The position numbers were made by a program, and so were the translations under genes. Below the pieces are notes generated by a model. It saw only the letters and a program-made list of their open reading frames with translations. It was not told the origin of the DNA and did no database searches. From NCBI GenBank assembly GCA_021774055.1, contig JAJFJL010000161.1, positions 1 through 38,568 of the forward strand: 38,568 bases of DNA, read 5' to 3'. This DNA comes from Nitrosomonas sp. (GTDB taxonomy: Bacteria > Pseudomonadota > Gammaproteobacteria > Burkholderiales > Nitrosomonadaceae). Positions 8,197-16,236 of this stretch are shown piece after piece (the stretch's first letter is position 1; every line of letters begins with the position of its first letter).

Positions 8197-8954
8197 AATG
8201 CGGCTCTAATATTATGCATATGGTTACGACAAACAGAATCAAGAATACGAATATCCAAAGCATAGCCAAGAAAGTTAAAGCCTGCTTTGATACGTTGCTG
8301 TAAAGCTTCAGGATCTGGTTCAATCACATGAATCCCTCCCGGTTTATTGGCTCGCTGACCAGCTGCAAGAACAGTTTCTATCGCAGCTTGCACCTCAGGA
8401 TGATTCAGTTCACCAGGCATGCCCATTGAACCAGACAAATCATATGGGCCAATAATATAAGCATCAATCCCAGGAACTGCCAAAATAGCATCAATCTCAT
8501 GTACCGCATCCACATGTTCAATCATAGCAACTACAACCGCATTATTTGCTAACCACTGTTGATATTCTGGAAAACTGGCACCATAACCTTGCGCACGAGC
8601 AAGCCCAACGCCCCGTTGACCACGTGGTGGGTAATAAACACCCTGTACGGCGGCGTGAGCATCGGCAGCTGATTTGACCATTGGTACCATAACACCAGTG
8701 GCACCGGCATCCATCACTCGCTTAATTTGATCTGGATGATTAGAAGTTAAACGAACAATCGCTGGGCATCGTTGTTTATCTAGAACTTGAATAATAGTTT
8801 GAATTTCACTTAATTCCAGAACGCTATGTTCCATATCTAATACCAACCAGTCAAATCCGGCTGCAGCCATAATCTCAGCAATCGCTGGATGTCCCAGCGT
8901 AATCCAAGAACCGATAGTTAGTTCAGATTGTGCTAATTTTGCTTTTAATTGCAT
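8193..8954 (-). CDS. HpcH/HpaI-family class II aldolase
   Basis: The 253-residue product belongs to the metal-dependent pyruvate aldolases, which make or break 2-oxo-3-deoxy acids such as 2-keto-3-deoxyglucarate or 2,4-dihydroxyhept-2-enedioate. The conserved His is in WLVLDMEHS and the Arg in PAIVRLTSN. YYPPRGQRGVG is the family loop. Metal ligands are the Glu of MIEHVDAV and the Asp of IIGPYDLSGSMG. It begins 10 bp after the KdsB-like gene and overlaps the dehydrogenase gene. Family members are often catabolic. Next to a cytidylyltransferase that activates 3-deoxy-2-ulosonic acids, a synthetic direction is equally plausible: pyruvate plus an aldehyde giving an ulosonic acid. That role is inference; the family is secure. 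Confidence 0.92.
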   Translation of the reverse strand: MQLKAKLAQSELTIGSWITLGHPAIAEIMAAAGFDWLVLDMEHSVLELSEIQTIIQVLDKQRCPAIVRLTSNHPDQIKRVMDAGATGVMVPMVKSAADAHAAVQGVYYPPRGQRGVGLARAQGYGASFPEYQQWLANNAVVVAMIEHVDAVHEIDAILAVPGIDAYIIGPYDLSGSMGMPGELNHPEVQAAIETVLAAGQRANKPGGIHVIEPDPEALQQRIKAGFNFLGYALDIRILDSVCRNHMHNIRAAL

Positions 8955-8964
8955 ATTAGTTCCA

Positions 8965-9714
8965 TTAATAACGAGTAAGCAAAGGATCGGCCTGCATTAA
9001 CTCTGCGACACGTGCCAAATCTTCCTGTGTATCCACAGCTTGTGTATTGAATGAAGTGTTAACCATTTTTACTTGATAACCATGTTCTAACAAACGTAAC
9101 ATATCAACAGATTCTAATTGTTCTAATGGAGTTGGCGGCAAATTGGTGTAATGAAATAAGGTGTCACGCCGGAAAGGAATAATACACACTTGTTTATAAG
9201 CATCAGTCTGTGCAAAGTCAGATTTAGCTAAAGTAGGAATTGCTTGACGTGACATGTAAATAGCATCGCCCTTTTGATTCATAACCACTTTAATAGTATT
9301 AGGATCACGATAATCAGTTTCATGGTCAATTTTACGTACTAAATTCACACAACCTAATTGCGGGTCGTCCTTAAAAGGTGCAACTGCCGCATCAATCATA
9401 TCTGGATGTGTCATCGGCTCATCGCCTTGCACCATGACAATTAATTCTGCATCAATATTAGCAACTGCTTCTGCAACACGATCACTGGCACGCTCATGAG
9501 TATCCGCTGTCATCAACACTTTGGCACCAAAACCTTCTGCGGCCTGACGGATTTCCTCATCACAAGTTGCAATATAGGTAGCGTCCAACGCTGGACTTAG
9601 TGCTACCCGTTTATAAACATGCTCTAACATTGAACGACCTAATAACTCTGCCAATGGTTTGCCTGGAAAACGTGTTGAACCCATGCGGGCAGGTATAACT
9701 GCTATTATTTTCAT
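8965..9714 (-). CDS. kdsB: KdsB-family CMP-ulosonate cytidylyltransferase, divergent
   Basis: The 249-residue product is in the KdsB family, which transfers CMP from CTP to 3-deoxy-D-manno-octulosonate (Kdo). The N-terminal nucleotide loop IAVIPARMGSTRFPGKPL is typical, as are VMVQGDEPM and LEQLESVDMLRLLEHGY. One difference stands out: the usual H-x-SGTDR region reads THERASDRVAEAV here, so the SGT residues are replaced. That suggests a paralog with another ulosonic acid substrate, although a housekeeping role cannot be excluded without the rest of the genome. It heads the operon. A good ribosome site (GAAGGAAGGA) lies about 10 bp before the ATG. No kdsA, kdsD, kdsC or lpxK is nearby, which also argues against the ordinary Kdo pathway. 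Confidence 0.87.
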   Translation of the reverse strand: MKIIAVIPARMGSTRFPGKPLAELLGRSMLEHVYKRVALSPALDATYIATCDEEIRQAAEGFGAKVLMTADTHERASDRVAEAVANIDAELIVMVQGDEPMTHPDMIDAAVAPFKDDPQLGCVNLVRKIDHETDYRDPNTIKVVMNQKGDAIYMSRQAIPTLAKSDFAQTDAYKQVCIIPFRRDTLFHYTNLPPTPLEQLESVDMLRLLEHGYQVKMVNTSFNTQAVDTQEDLARVAELMQADPLLTRY

Positions 9715-9755
9715 AGATTATGCATCCTTCCTTCTCAGATTTACATTTAAGGTAG

Positions 9756-9772
9756 GGTGCGTTTTACGCACC
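9756..9772. repeat. Small perfect hairpin in the 9715-9873 gap
   Basis: GGTGCGT-TTT-ACGCACC forms a 7-bp stem with a 3-base loop, preceded by GGTAG. It lies between the end of the tolC-like gene and the start of the KdsB-like gene. No T-run follows on the minus strand, so a terminator role is uncertain; the sequence resembles common short dispersed repeats. Confidence 0.45.
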
Positions 9773-9833
9773 AACGTTATAAGTTACAAATGGCCAGTGG
9801 AATGCACCATGCTTGTGATTTTTTTGAAAATCA

Positions 9834-9876
9834 AAAGTGTAAACCACTTTGAAGATAACATGAAGGATGCTGATTA
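9834..9876 (+). repeat. Dispersed repeat related to the 33.3-33.5 kb arms
   Basis: AAGTGTAAACCACTTTGAAG followed by ATGAAGGATGCTGATT is shared with 33315-33362 (inverted) and 33478-33515 (direct). It ends on the stop codon of the tolC-like gene at 9874-9876, so it lies flush with that gene's 3' end. Confidence 0.65.
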
Positions 9877-11232
9877 TTTGTTAATCTTAACAGTGTGATC
9901 ATAGACAAAGTTGTCCGCAATATTCTGCAAATCCTCCAGAATCAAGGTGCCAGAGGCTAACTTCAGGCGTAAGTAGGCAAGCAAATAATTGTAACGAGCC
10001 AGTGAAAGTTCACCTTGCGCTAAAAACAATTGTTGCTGTGCATCTAACAAGTCAAGGTTAATTCTAACCCCGCCTAGAATACTTTTCTCGGTTGCTTTCA
10101 CTAACAAATCAGCAGATGCTACCGCTAGCTCTAAAGATTCTATCCTCTTGATACTGCTTAACAACAGGTTATATTGTCGACGTAATTCAAGCAACACACC
10201 ATTAGTTATTGCATTAAGATCTGATTCAGCACGCGCATGATTTGCAACTGCTTGACTAGTCACCGCATTAACTCGACCACCGGCGTAGATAGGAATATTT
10301 ACTTCAACGCCGATACTAGCCAAATTAACATCCCGATTTGCAGTTACAAAAGAGGCGGATTTATTTCTACTAAGACTGGCGACCAGTTCAACCCGTGGCG
10401 CATGACCGGCACGACGCATGTTAATTTCTTCTTTACTAGAAATCACAGTATGCCGTTGCATCACTAATTCCGCATTACGATTAAGTGCAAGCTCTTGTAA
10501 AGAGTCATAGTCTGAAATTGGCAAAACTCGGATCTTAGTTGCTTTAGACAAAGACTGAAGGTGTGTTATTTCTCTACCAACAATTGCGGCTAATTCCATC
10601 TGTGCACCAGCTTGTTCATCATAAGCTTCTATCACACGTGCTTGTACTAGCGCATATTGTGATTGTGTTTCAAGCACATCGGTAACAGTACCCTCCCCCT
10701 GCGCCAACATTTGTTCATTTACTTGCTTACGTTCTTTGAGGGTCTCACTCTGTGCTTCAACTAAATAAACATTGTCCTGTGCCAATAATACCGCAACATA
10801 AGCTTCAACCAGCCGCACGATTAATTGCTGGCTATGGCCAGTAAAACGAGCACGACTAGAATTACTATCAGCAACACCTTGCTTATAACCAGCAACAGCC
10901 TCCATATTAAGCAATGGTTGACGTAGCGATAAGGTGCTAACTTTACTATCAAAATTTAATGGTGTGGTACCAGCTCCGGCAAATTTCTGAGTACCAGTGT
11001 TTTTACTTTGTGCATGCGTAATTGACAAATTTGGCAACAACCCTGCTAAACCAACTGCTTTAGCTTGTTCACCAGCTTCATTCTCATGCACCGCTGAACG
11101 ATAAATCGGGTCATTCTCTAATGCTGATTCATAAGCTTCCAACAAACTTAGCGCATGCAGTTGACCTGCAGGCAAAAGAAATATAGCCGCCAACAGCAGT
11201 ATAGAAATAAATGAACGGATATTTAGCATCAT
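9874..11232 (-). CDS. TolC-family type I secretion outer-membrane protein
   Basis: The 452-residue product has a signal peptide (hydrophobic ISILLLAAIFLLPAGQLHA, cleavage near residue 27) and then LSLLEAYESALENDPIYRSA, the usual TolC/PrtF opening. Long helical stretches with repeat structure follow (ERKQVNEQMLAQGEGTVTDVLETQ and, later, EKSILGGVRINLDLLDAQQQL), as in the two-fold repeated TolC barrel-tunnel. It would form the outer-membrane duct of the exporter. It starts 2 bp after the HlyD gene stop, in the order ABC, HlyD, TolC that is standard for PrtDEF-type systems. Its stop codon touches a dispersed repeat at 9834-9876. Confidence 0.93.
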   Translation of the reverse strand: MMLNIRSFISILLLAAIFLLPAGQLHALSLLEAYESALENDPIYRSAVHENEAGEQAKAVGLAGLLPNLSITHAQSKNTGTQKFAGAGTTPLNFDSKVSTLSLRQPLLNMEAVAGYKQGVADSNSSRARFTGHSQQLIVRLVEAYVAVLLAQDNVYLVEAQSETLKERKQVNEQMLAQGEGTVTDVLETQSQYALVQARVIEAYDEQAGAQMELAAIVGREITHLQSLSKATKIRVLPISDYDSLQELALNRNAELVMQRHTVISSKEEINMRRAGHAPRVELVASLSRNKSASFVTANRDVNLASIGVEVNIPIYAGGRVNAVTSQAVANHARAESDLNAITNGVLLELRRQYNLLLSSIKRIESLELAVASADLLVKATEKSILGGVRINLDLLDAQQQLFLAQGELSLARYNYLLAYLRLKLASGTLILEDLQNIADNFVYDHTVKINK

Positions 11233-11234
11233 TG

Positions 11235-12587
11235 TTACTCTTCACTGAGCGATGAATGAACTCGATCAAGAATCGGCTTAAATAGATAATTCATCAATGA
11301 TCGCTCTCCAGTTTTAATAAAAATTTCCACTGGCATACCAGCACGTACCTGATGGTCGATTAACAATGGAATTCCTTCTGGCGCTACTTTAACTTGTATG
11401 TTGTAGTATGGCTCCCCAGTTCTATCATCAGTCAAACGATCGGCAGATACTCGGGTAACAACACCTGGTATATTTGGTGTTTTATTTTGATTAAAAGCAG
11501 AGAAGATCAAGTCAACTGGTAACTCTGGGTGAACTTTATCAATCAAATGCACCGGCACTTCTCCTGAAATAACCAGCATATCTTCGCTTGGCACCACATC
11601 CATCATACGAAACCCTGGACTAACAACTCCACCCTGGGTAAATATATCCATCCCCACCACAATACCCTCGACAGGTGCTTTTACTAGCACATTTGCCAAC
11701 TCAAAATCTTGCCCGACCAAGCGGCTATGCAAGGCCTCTGCTTCACGCTGAATATCTGATAACTGCTGACGAATATCCTTTTGATTTTCTTCTTGACGCT
11801 GTACACGGCGTAGTTCTAATTCAGAAATCTGACGTTGTGTGCGTCCAATATTGCCACTTATCTCAGAAATTTCGCCAGTTAATTGCGCATGCAATTGTTT
11901 TTGATCAAACAACCGATTTCGTGGAACGAAGCCATCTTTTGCTAATTCACGCAAACTGTCCAACTGTTGCTGCATAAACTTCATTTGTTTTTGTTTGCTA
12001 GTTTTTAACGAGTTCATCGCTTGCAATTGGACTGCCAAACCTGCAACATTTTCATCTAGTGCACCCATTTCATGCTGCAAAGATAATCTACGTGAGCTGA
12101 ACAATTGTTTTTGTAAAATTAAGTTATTAACTACCCGTGGATCATCTTTAATTAACAATAACTCAGCTGGAAAAACAATTTCATTTTTATCATCACGCTC
12201 AGCAATTAAACGTGCTTCAACCGCGCGTGCCGAATAAAGTTGTGTCCGAGTAATCTCTGCCTGTGCTTTAACCTGAACATCATTCATCCGTACTAGCACT
12301 TGACCTGCCTGGACGCTCTCGCCCTCCTTGACCAAAATCTGATCAATCGTACCACCGGTTTGATGTTGAACAGCTTTACGGTTACTAGATACAGTGACAG
12401 TACCAGATAACGGCACACCTTTATCAAGTGGCGCAAGGAACGCCCATAATAAAAACCCACCAAACCCGGCTAGTACAATCCACCAACCAATCCGCGCATG
12501 CACCGTATCATCGGTGTCAACTTGATCCAAGTCCTCAATAGGAACGACATCAGTGATTGCTTCTTTTTGTTCACCCAAAGGCTTCAT
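11235..12587 (-). CDS. HlyD-family type I secretion adaptor
   Basis: The 450-residue membrane fusion protein links the inner-membrane ABC exporter to the TolC-like duct. A short acidic cytoplasmic tail (residues 1-31) precedes one membrane helix, IGWWIVLAGFGGFLLWAFLAP (about 33-53). The lipoyl-like half motif is HQTGGTIDQILVKEGESVQAGQVLV, followed by a long coiled-coil region with LRELAKDGFVPRNRLFDQKQ. The second half motif is VKAPVEGIVVGMDIFTQGGV. The C-terminal RAGMPVEIFIKTGERSLMNYL is typical of HlyD/PrtE. It is 18 bp after the ABC gene and 2 bp before the tolC-like gene, a clear operon. Confidence 0.94.
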   Translation of the reverse strand: MKPLGEQKEAITDVVPIEDLDQVDTDDTVHARIGWWIVLAGFGGFLLWAFLAPLDKGVPLSGTVTVSSNRKAVQHQTGGTIDQILVKEGESVQAGQVLVRMNDVQVKAQAEITRTQLYSARAVEARLIAERDDKNEIVFPAELLLIKDDPRVVNNLILQKQLFSSRRLSLQHEMGALDENVAGLAVQLQAMNSLKTSKQKQMKFMQQQLDSLRELAKDGFVPRNRLFDQKQLHAQLTGEISEISGNIGRTQRQISELELRRVQRQEENQKDIRQQLSDIQREAEALHSRLVGQDFELANVLVKAPVEGIVVGMDIFTQGGVVSPGFRMMDVVPSEDMLVISGEVPVHLIDKVHPELPVDLIFSAFNQNKTPNIPGVVTRVSADRLTDDRTGEPYYNIQVKVAPEGIPLLIDHQVRAGMPVEIFIKTGERSLMNYLFKPILDRVHSSLSEE

Positions 12588-12605
12588 TTTTATTCCTGTT
12601 TTTAA

Positions 12606-14372
12606 TCAAACGACATTGACTGTTGTAGATGCCGCTTGATTCTGTGCGGAAGGTTGTTTTGCTAGCTGTGCTTGTTGTACTTGCTTTTGTTGCTTAGCAA
12701 GCTCAGCCATAACTTGATCAGTTGGGCCAAATAATTTTGCCGCACCTTCATGTAACACCAATAATTTACCAGTGATACCAATAATACTGGTGCGATGAGT
12801 TATTAATACAATAGTTTTGCCACGTTGGCGTAAATCAACGATAGCAGATAACAATGCTTGTTCACCAGCATCATCTAGGTTTGAATTTGGTTCATCTAGC
12901 ACAATTAACGATGGATCGTCATACATCGTACGCGCCAAACCAAGTCGTTGTTTTTGACCGCCAGAAAGTCCGGCTCCGCCATCACCTAAAAGTGTGTCAT
13001 AACCTTCTGGCAAATTTAGAATCATCTCATGTACGCCAGCACGCTTAGCAGCCAAAATTACTTTTTCTGCATCAACTTCACCAAAGCGTGCAATATTGTC
13101 AGAGACAGAGCCGCTAAATAATTCAATATCCTGCGGTAAATATCCAACATGTGGTCCAAGCTCATCTTTATTCCACTGATAAACATCTGCACCATCCAAA
13201 CGTACCTTACCGGAAGCTGCTGGCCATACACCTACCAATAGTCGCGCTAAAGTTGATTTACCAGATCCACTAGGCCCAATCACACCTAGTATTTCACCTG
13301 CTGCAAGAGAAAAATTCAAACCTCTAATCACTGGAACTTTACAACCAGGTGGTGCCGCCACAACATTTTCAACAGCTATTACACCACTAGGTTTTGGCAG
13401 GGCTAATCCTTCTTCACGAGCTGGATTGTTTTCTAATAGCTTAGTTAATCTTTCATAAGCACTACGAGTACTACCAAATTGCTTCCAGACACCAATCAAT
13501 TGCTGCAACGGTGCAACCGCTCGGCCCAATAGAATAGAACCTGCAATCATCATGCCAGGAGAAATTTGGTTATCTAATACTAGCAATGCACCAAGCCCTA
13601 ACATCAATGATTGCAATGCAACCGTAGTTGGCTTGCTGATAGCATTAATCATTCCCGCTTTTTCACTGGCTTCTGCTTGCAAGCCAAGGAATTTGCTATG
13701 TAATTTATACCAGCGCGCTTGTATATTGGGTAACATACCCATAGCCTCAATAACTTCAGAGTTACGTAAGTTATTAGATGCTAAAGTAGTCGAGGCAATC
13801 GCCATAGCATTTGCATCATCCAGTGGTTTACGTGATATTTTTTCATTAATATAAGCCAATAAGACTAACAATGAAGTGCCAAATATGGCAAACATTCCCA
13901 ACCACGGATGAAACATAAAGATAACCAGTAAATAAATTGGAAACCAAGGTGCATCAAAAAAAGCAAATAAAGCATTTCCAGTTAAGAACTGGCGCAAACT
14001 GGTAAGATCTTTTAGCGCCTGTCCAGCATTGCCATCACCTTGTTTCAAGCTTTGCTCAAAAGCAGCGTTATACACACGTTTATTAAGCTTCATATCAAAC
14101 TGCGCGCCAACTCTAATCAATACAAAACTACGCACATATTCTAATGCACCCATAATAATGTAAGCACCTAACATGATTATGGTCAGCATTAGTAATGTCA
14201 TTTCATTACGGCTAGTCAAAACACTGTCATACATTTGCAACATATACAAAGCTGGCATCAACATTAGCATATTAATTACCGCGCTAAATGCACCAACTGT
14301 GCGAAAAGTACGTTTAAAACTACGGAGTATTTCCGTAATCTCACTTTGAGGAAGTTTAAAATTTGGTTTCAT
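12606..14372 (-). CDS. Type I secretion ABC transporter (PrtD/HasD type)
   Basis: The 588-residue product is a fused membrane-ATPase exporter. The first half holds about six membrane helices, with FFDAPWFPIYLLVIFMFHPW typical of the PrtD/HasD group. The second half has Walker A GVIGPSGSGKSTLARLL, a Q-loop in YLPQDIELFSG, the signature LSGGQKQRLGLAR, Walker B SLIVLDEPNSNLD and an H-loop LITHRTS. No N-terminal C39 peptidase or CLD domain is present, so it should export substrates with an uncleaved C-terminal signal, such as RTX proteins or adhesins. It is the first gene of the secretion operon. A Crp-type site lies 71-86 bp upstream of the ATG. The C-terminal Gln/Ala-rich tail (QQKQVQQAQLAKQPSAQNQ) is low-complexity. 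Confidence 0.95.
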   Translation of the reverse strand: MKPNFKLPQSEITEILRSFKRTFRTVGAFSAVINMLMLMPALYMLQMYDSVLTSRNEMTLLMLTIIMLGAYIIMGALEYVRSFVLIRVGAQFDMKLNKRVYNAAFEQSLKQGDGNAGQALKDLTSLRQFLTGNALFAFFDAPWFPIYLLVIFMFHPWLGMFAIFGTSLLVLLAYINEKISRKPLDDANAMAIASTTLASNNLRNSEVIEAMGMLPNIQARWYKLHSKFLGLQAEASEKAGMINAISKPTTVALQSLMLGLGALLVLDNQISPGMMIAGSILLGRAVAPLQQLIGVWKQFGSTRSAYERLTKLLENNPAREEGLALPKPSGVIAVENVVAAPPGCKVPVIRGLNFSLAAGEILGVIGPSGSGKSTLARLLVGVWPAASGKVRLDGADVYQWNKDELGPHVGYLPQDIELFSGSVSDNIARFGEVDAEKVILAAKRAGVHEMILNLPEGYDTLLGDGGAGLSGGQKQRLGLARTMYDDPSLIVLDEPNSNLDDAGEQALLSAIVDLRQRGKTIVLITHRTSIIGITGKLLVLHEGAAKLFGPTDQVMAELAKQQKQVQQAQLAKQPSAQNQAASTTVNVV

Positions 14373-14442
14373 CTAAAAAGCATTGAAGAATACTGAATAT
14401 TGATAGGGGTAGAATAATTGACAGGCAGAGAATACATTAAAG

Positions 14443-14458
14443 CGTGACTGATGTCACA
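14443..14458. promoter_or_regulatory. Crp-type operator upstream of the type I secretion operon
   Basis: CGTGA-CTGATG-TCACA matches the TGTGA-N6-TCACA Crp consensus at 9 of 10 arm positions. It lies in the 118-bp gap between the Crp/Fnr gene and the ABC gene. The neighbouring regulator has the Crp-like recognition helix SRETVTR, so it is the obvious candidate to bind here. I could not assign a convincing -10 or -35 element. Confidence 0.72.
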
Positions 14459-14490
14459 CTTTATTTTATCATTTGATCGATGTAACTTGA

Positions 14491-15306
14491 CTATTCTTTT
14501 TTGGGTCGTTGTTCTAACTTAGGAAGTTTCTTTTGTTGCAATAATTCTTGCAGTCTATCTGGACTAATAATAATTAAGCGATGCACTTCTTTACGTACGA
14601 CTCCTTGTTGCACTAACATCAGCAGTGTTCGTGTTACAGTTTCACGGCTGGTATTAATCATATTGGCAATATCTTGATGCGTCGGCATATCTTCTACTAA
14701 TTCCACCTGTTCTGCAGTTTTTTGTTTCATAAAAGCTAATAAGCTTACAATCCGTTTAGCAGCATTACCAATACTAAGCAAAGAACGAAATTTGTAATTT
14801 CGCTGATTTTTCTCAGCTAAGTATCGTTGTATCTTAGCTGCAACAGAAGGTGTATTAGAAAAAAGATGTAATGCAGTTGCACCTGGCAATAATGCAATTA
14901 GAACATCCGTCAGTGCCACTACAGATGACATGCTAGCACTACGATTAATTAATGATGTTTCCCCCATAAAATCACCAGGAGATAACAAGCCAAAACCAAT
15001 CACCTTACCTTCGTCATTCATATCAAATAGTTGCAAACTACCAGAAAGCAAAAACAATAATTCGTTATTGGCGACACCTTGTTTTAATACAACATCTTGC
15101 CGACTATAACGGCGGATTGTTAATTCTTTTTTGACCCGCGCCATTTCAGCAGCAGATAATTGCGCCAACAAAGGAATACTACGCAGCTTAATGGTTAAAT
15201 TAACCTTGCTGGCAGAGTTGGCCGAGATCTCAGATACATCTGGCGGCATAGATGAAATTAAAGCATCATCCACAGATATTTGTGGTTTTATATTTTTACG
15301 TGACAT
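14491..15306 (-). CDS. Crp/Fnr-family transcriptional regulator
   Basis: The 271-residue product has an N-terminal extension of about 45 residues, then a cyclic-nucleotide-binding-type barrel (LLFLLSGSLQLFDMNDEGKV, then GLLSPGDFMGETSL). A linker helix and a C-terminal winged helix follow, with MPTHQDIANMINTSRETVTR. The recognition helix RETVTR matches E. coli Crp RETVGR. By eye, the Arg of the cAMP phosphate-binding RS/TA motif is replaced (ASMSSVV), so cAMP binding is doubtful. There is no N-terminal Cys cluster as in Fnr. It is 8 bp downstream of the SDR gene and upstream of the secretion operon, whose leader holds a matching operator. Confidence 0.92.
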   Translation of the reverse strand: MSRKNIKPQISVDDALISSMPPDVSEISANSASKVNLTIKLRSIPLLAQLSAAEMARVKKELTIRRYSRQDVVLKQGVANNELLFLLSGSLQLFDMNDEGKVIGFGLLSPGDFMGETSLINRSASMSSVVALTDVLIALLPGATALHLFSNTPSVAAKIQRYLAEKNQRNYKFRSLLSIGNAAKRIVSLLAFMKQKTAEQVELVEDMPTHQDIANMINTSRETVTRTLLMLVQQGVVRKEVHRLIIISPDRLQELLQQKKLPKLEQRPKKE

Positions 15307-15314
15307 TAAAAGTT

Positions 15315-16235
15315 TTAGGATAAATCTGTTGAACTAAGTTTAAATAATCTAGGAGAAAAACTGAAATCTTGTTTAGCATCTGAATAATCAAATACTAAAT
15401 CGTGGTTCATACGATCCGCCATCTCAGTAGTCCAATGCCGGTAACGTGGAATCCAACGTAACCCAGTAACCGCTAATTTAAACACCCAGCGTGGCACAGT
15501 TAACAATCGCCAACGATCAGCCAGGCATTTGTGTTTTATAACACCTTTATTTTCAAGAGCAATAATCACCTGTCGTACCATTTCATGATAACTAATAGTT
15601 TCTCCACCAGCTAGATTATAGTCGCGATTAACAATATCTGCTGTAGTCAATGCAGATAAACATGCCATTGCAACATCTTCGGCATGCACTGGCTGACGCA
15701 ACCCTTTAGCCGAACCAAGCAAAGGAAAACAACCAAACCGACCAATAAATGAGGCAATCTCAGATATATTTTTATCTCGCCCAAAACCATAAATAAGTGT
15801 TGGACGTAAAATTATCCACTCTACCTTATTTGCTGCAGCCCAACGTTGCAAACAATCTTCACCATCAATCAAGCGACGTGCCATTGCCTGTTCACCTGGG
15901 TCAGAAGAGTTATCTTTAGTAAAGCGGCTAGTCGAAGACAGCACTACGATTCGTTTCACACCATAGGCTAGCAATAAATCAAAATGTTCCGATAAGGTCC
16001 AAATAGGAGCAACAGTGATCCACCAGGTAATTTTTCCTGAAACGCTAGTTGTTTCTGCTTTAGCATATGATTTAAGCTGGTGCCAAGTAATTTTAGCAGC
16101 ATTCTTTCTTGCTACTTGTGGACTCTTGCTTCTAGAAAAGGCAGCTACCAAATAATCCTTTTCGGCAACTTGTCGCAATAAACATTCACCAACCAAACTG
16201 GTTGCACCTAAAACACCAATATATTGTTTATTCAT
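15315..16235 (-). CDS. NAD(P)-dependent epimerase-like SDR protein
   Basis: The start is set at the ATG at 16233-16235, giving 306 residues that begin MNKQYIGVLGATSLVGE. A longer frame to 16298 would run back into the upstream glycosyltransferase gene, and this ATG sits 1 bp after that gene's stop. The Rossmann motif GVLGATSLVGECLL and FSRS follow at once. VVLSSTSRF (Ser), WIILRPTLIYGFGRDKN and QPVHAEDVA resemble NDUFA9-like and sugar-epimerase-like atypical SDRs. A clear Tyr-x3-Lys is not obvious to me, so catalytic activity is uncertain. Between a GT2 gene and a Crp gene, a cell-surface sugar role is plausible but unproven. Confidence 0.85.
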   Translation of the reverse strand: MNKQYIGVLGATSLVGECLLRQVAEKDYLVAAFSRSKSPQVARKNAAKITWHQLKSYAKAETTSVSGKITWWITVAPIWTLSEHFDLLLAYGVKRIVVLSSTSRFTKDNSSDPGEQAMARRLIDGEDCLQRWAAANKVEWIILRPTLIYGFGRDKNISEIASFIGRFGCFPLLGSAKGLRQPVHAEDVAMACLSALTTADIVNRDYNLAGGETISYHEMVRQVIIALENKGVIKHKCLADRWRLLTVPRWVFKLAVTGLRWIPRYRHWTTEMADRMNHDLVFDYSDAKQDFSFSPRLFKLSSTDLS

Positions 16236-16236
16236 A

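Noticed and set aside
9756-9772. A rho-independent terminator for the tolC-like operon
   Set aside because: The stem is good but no T-run follows on the minus strand.
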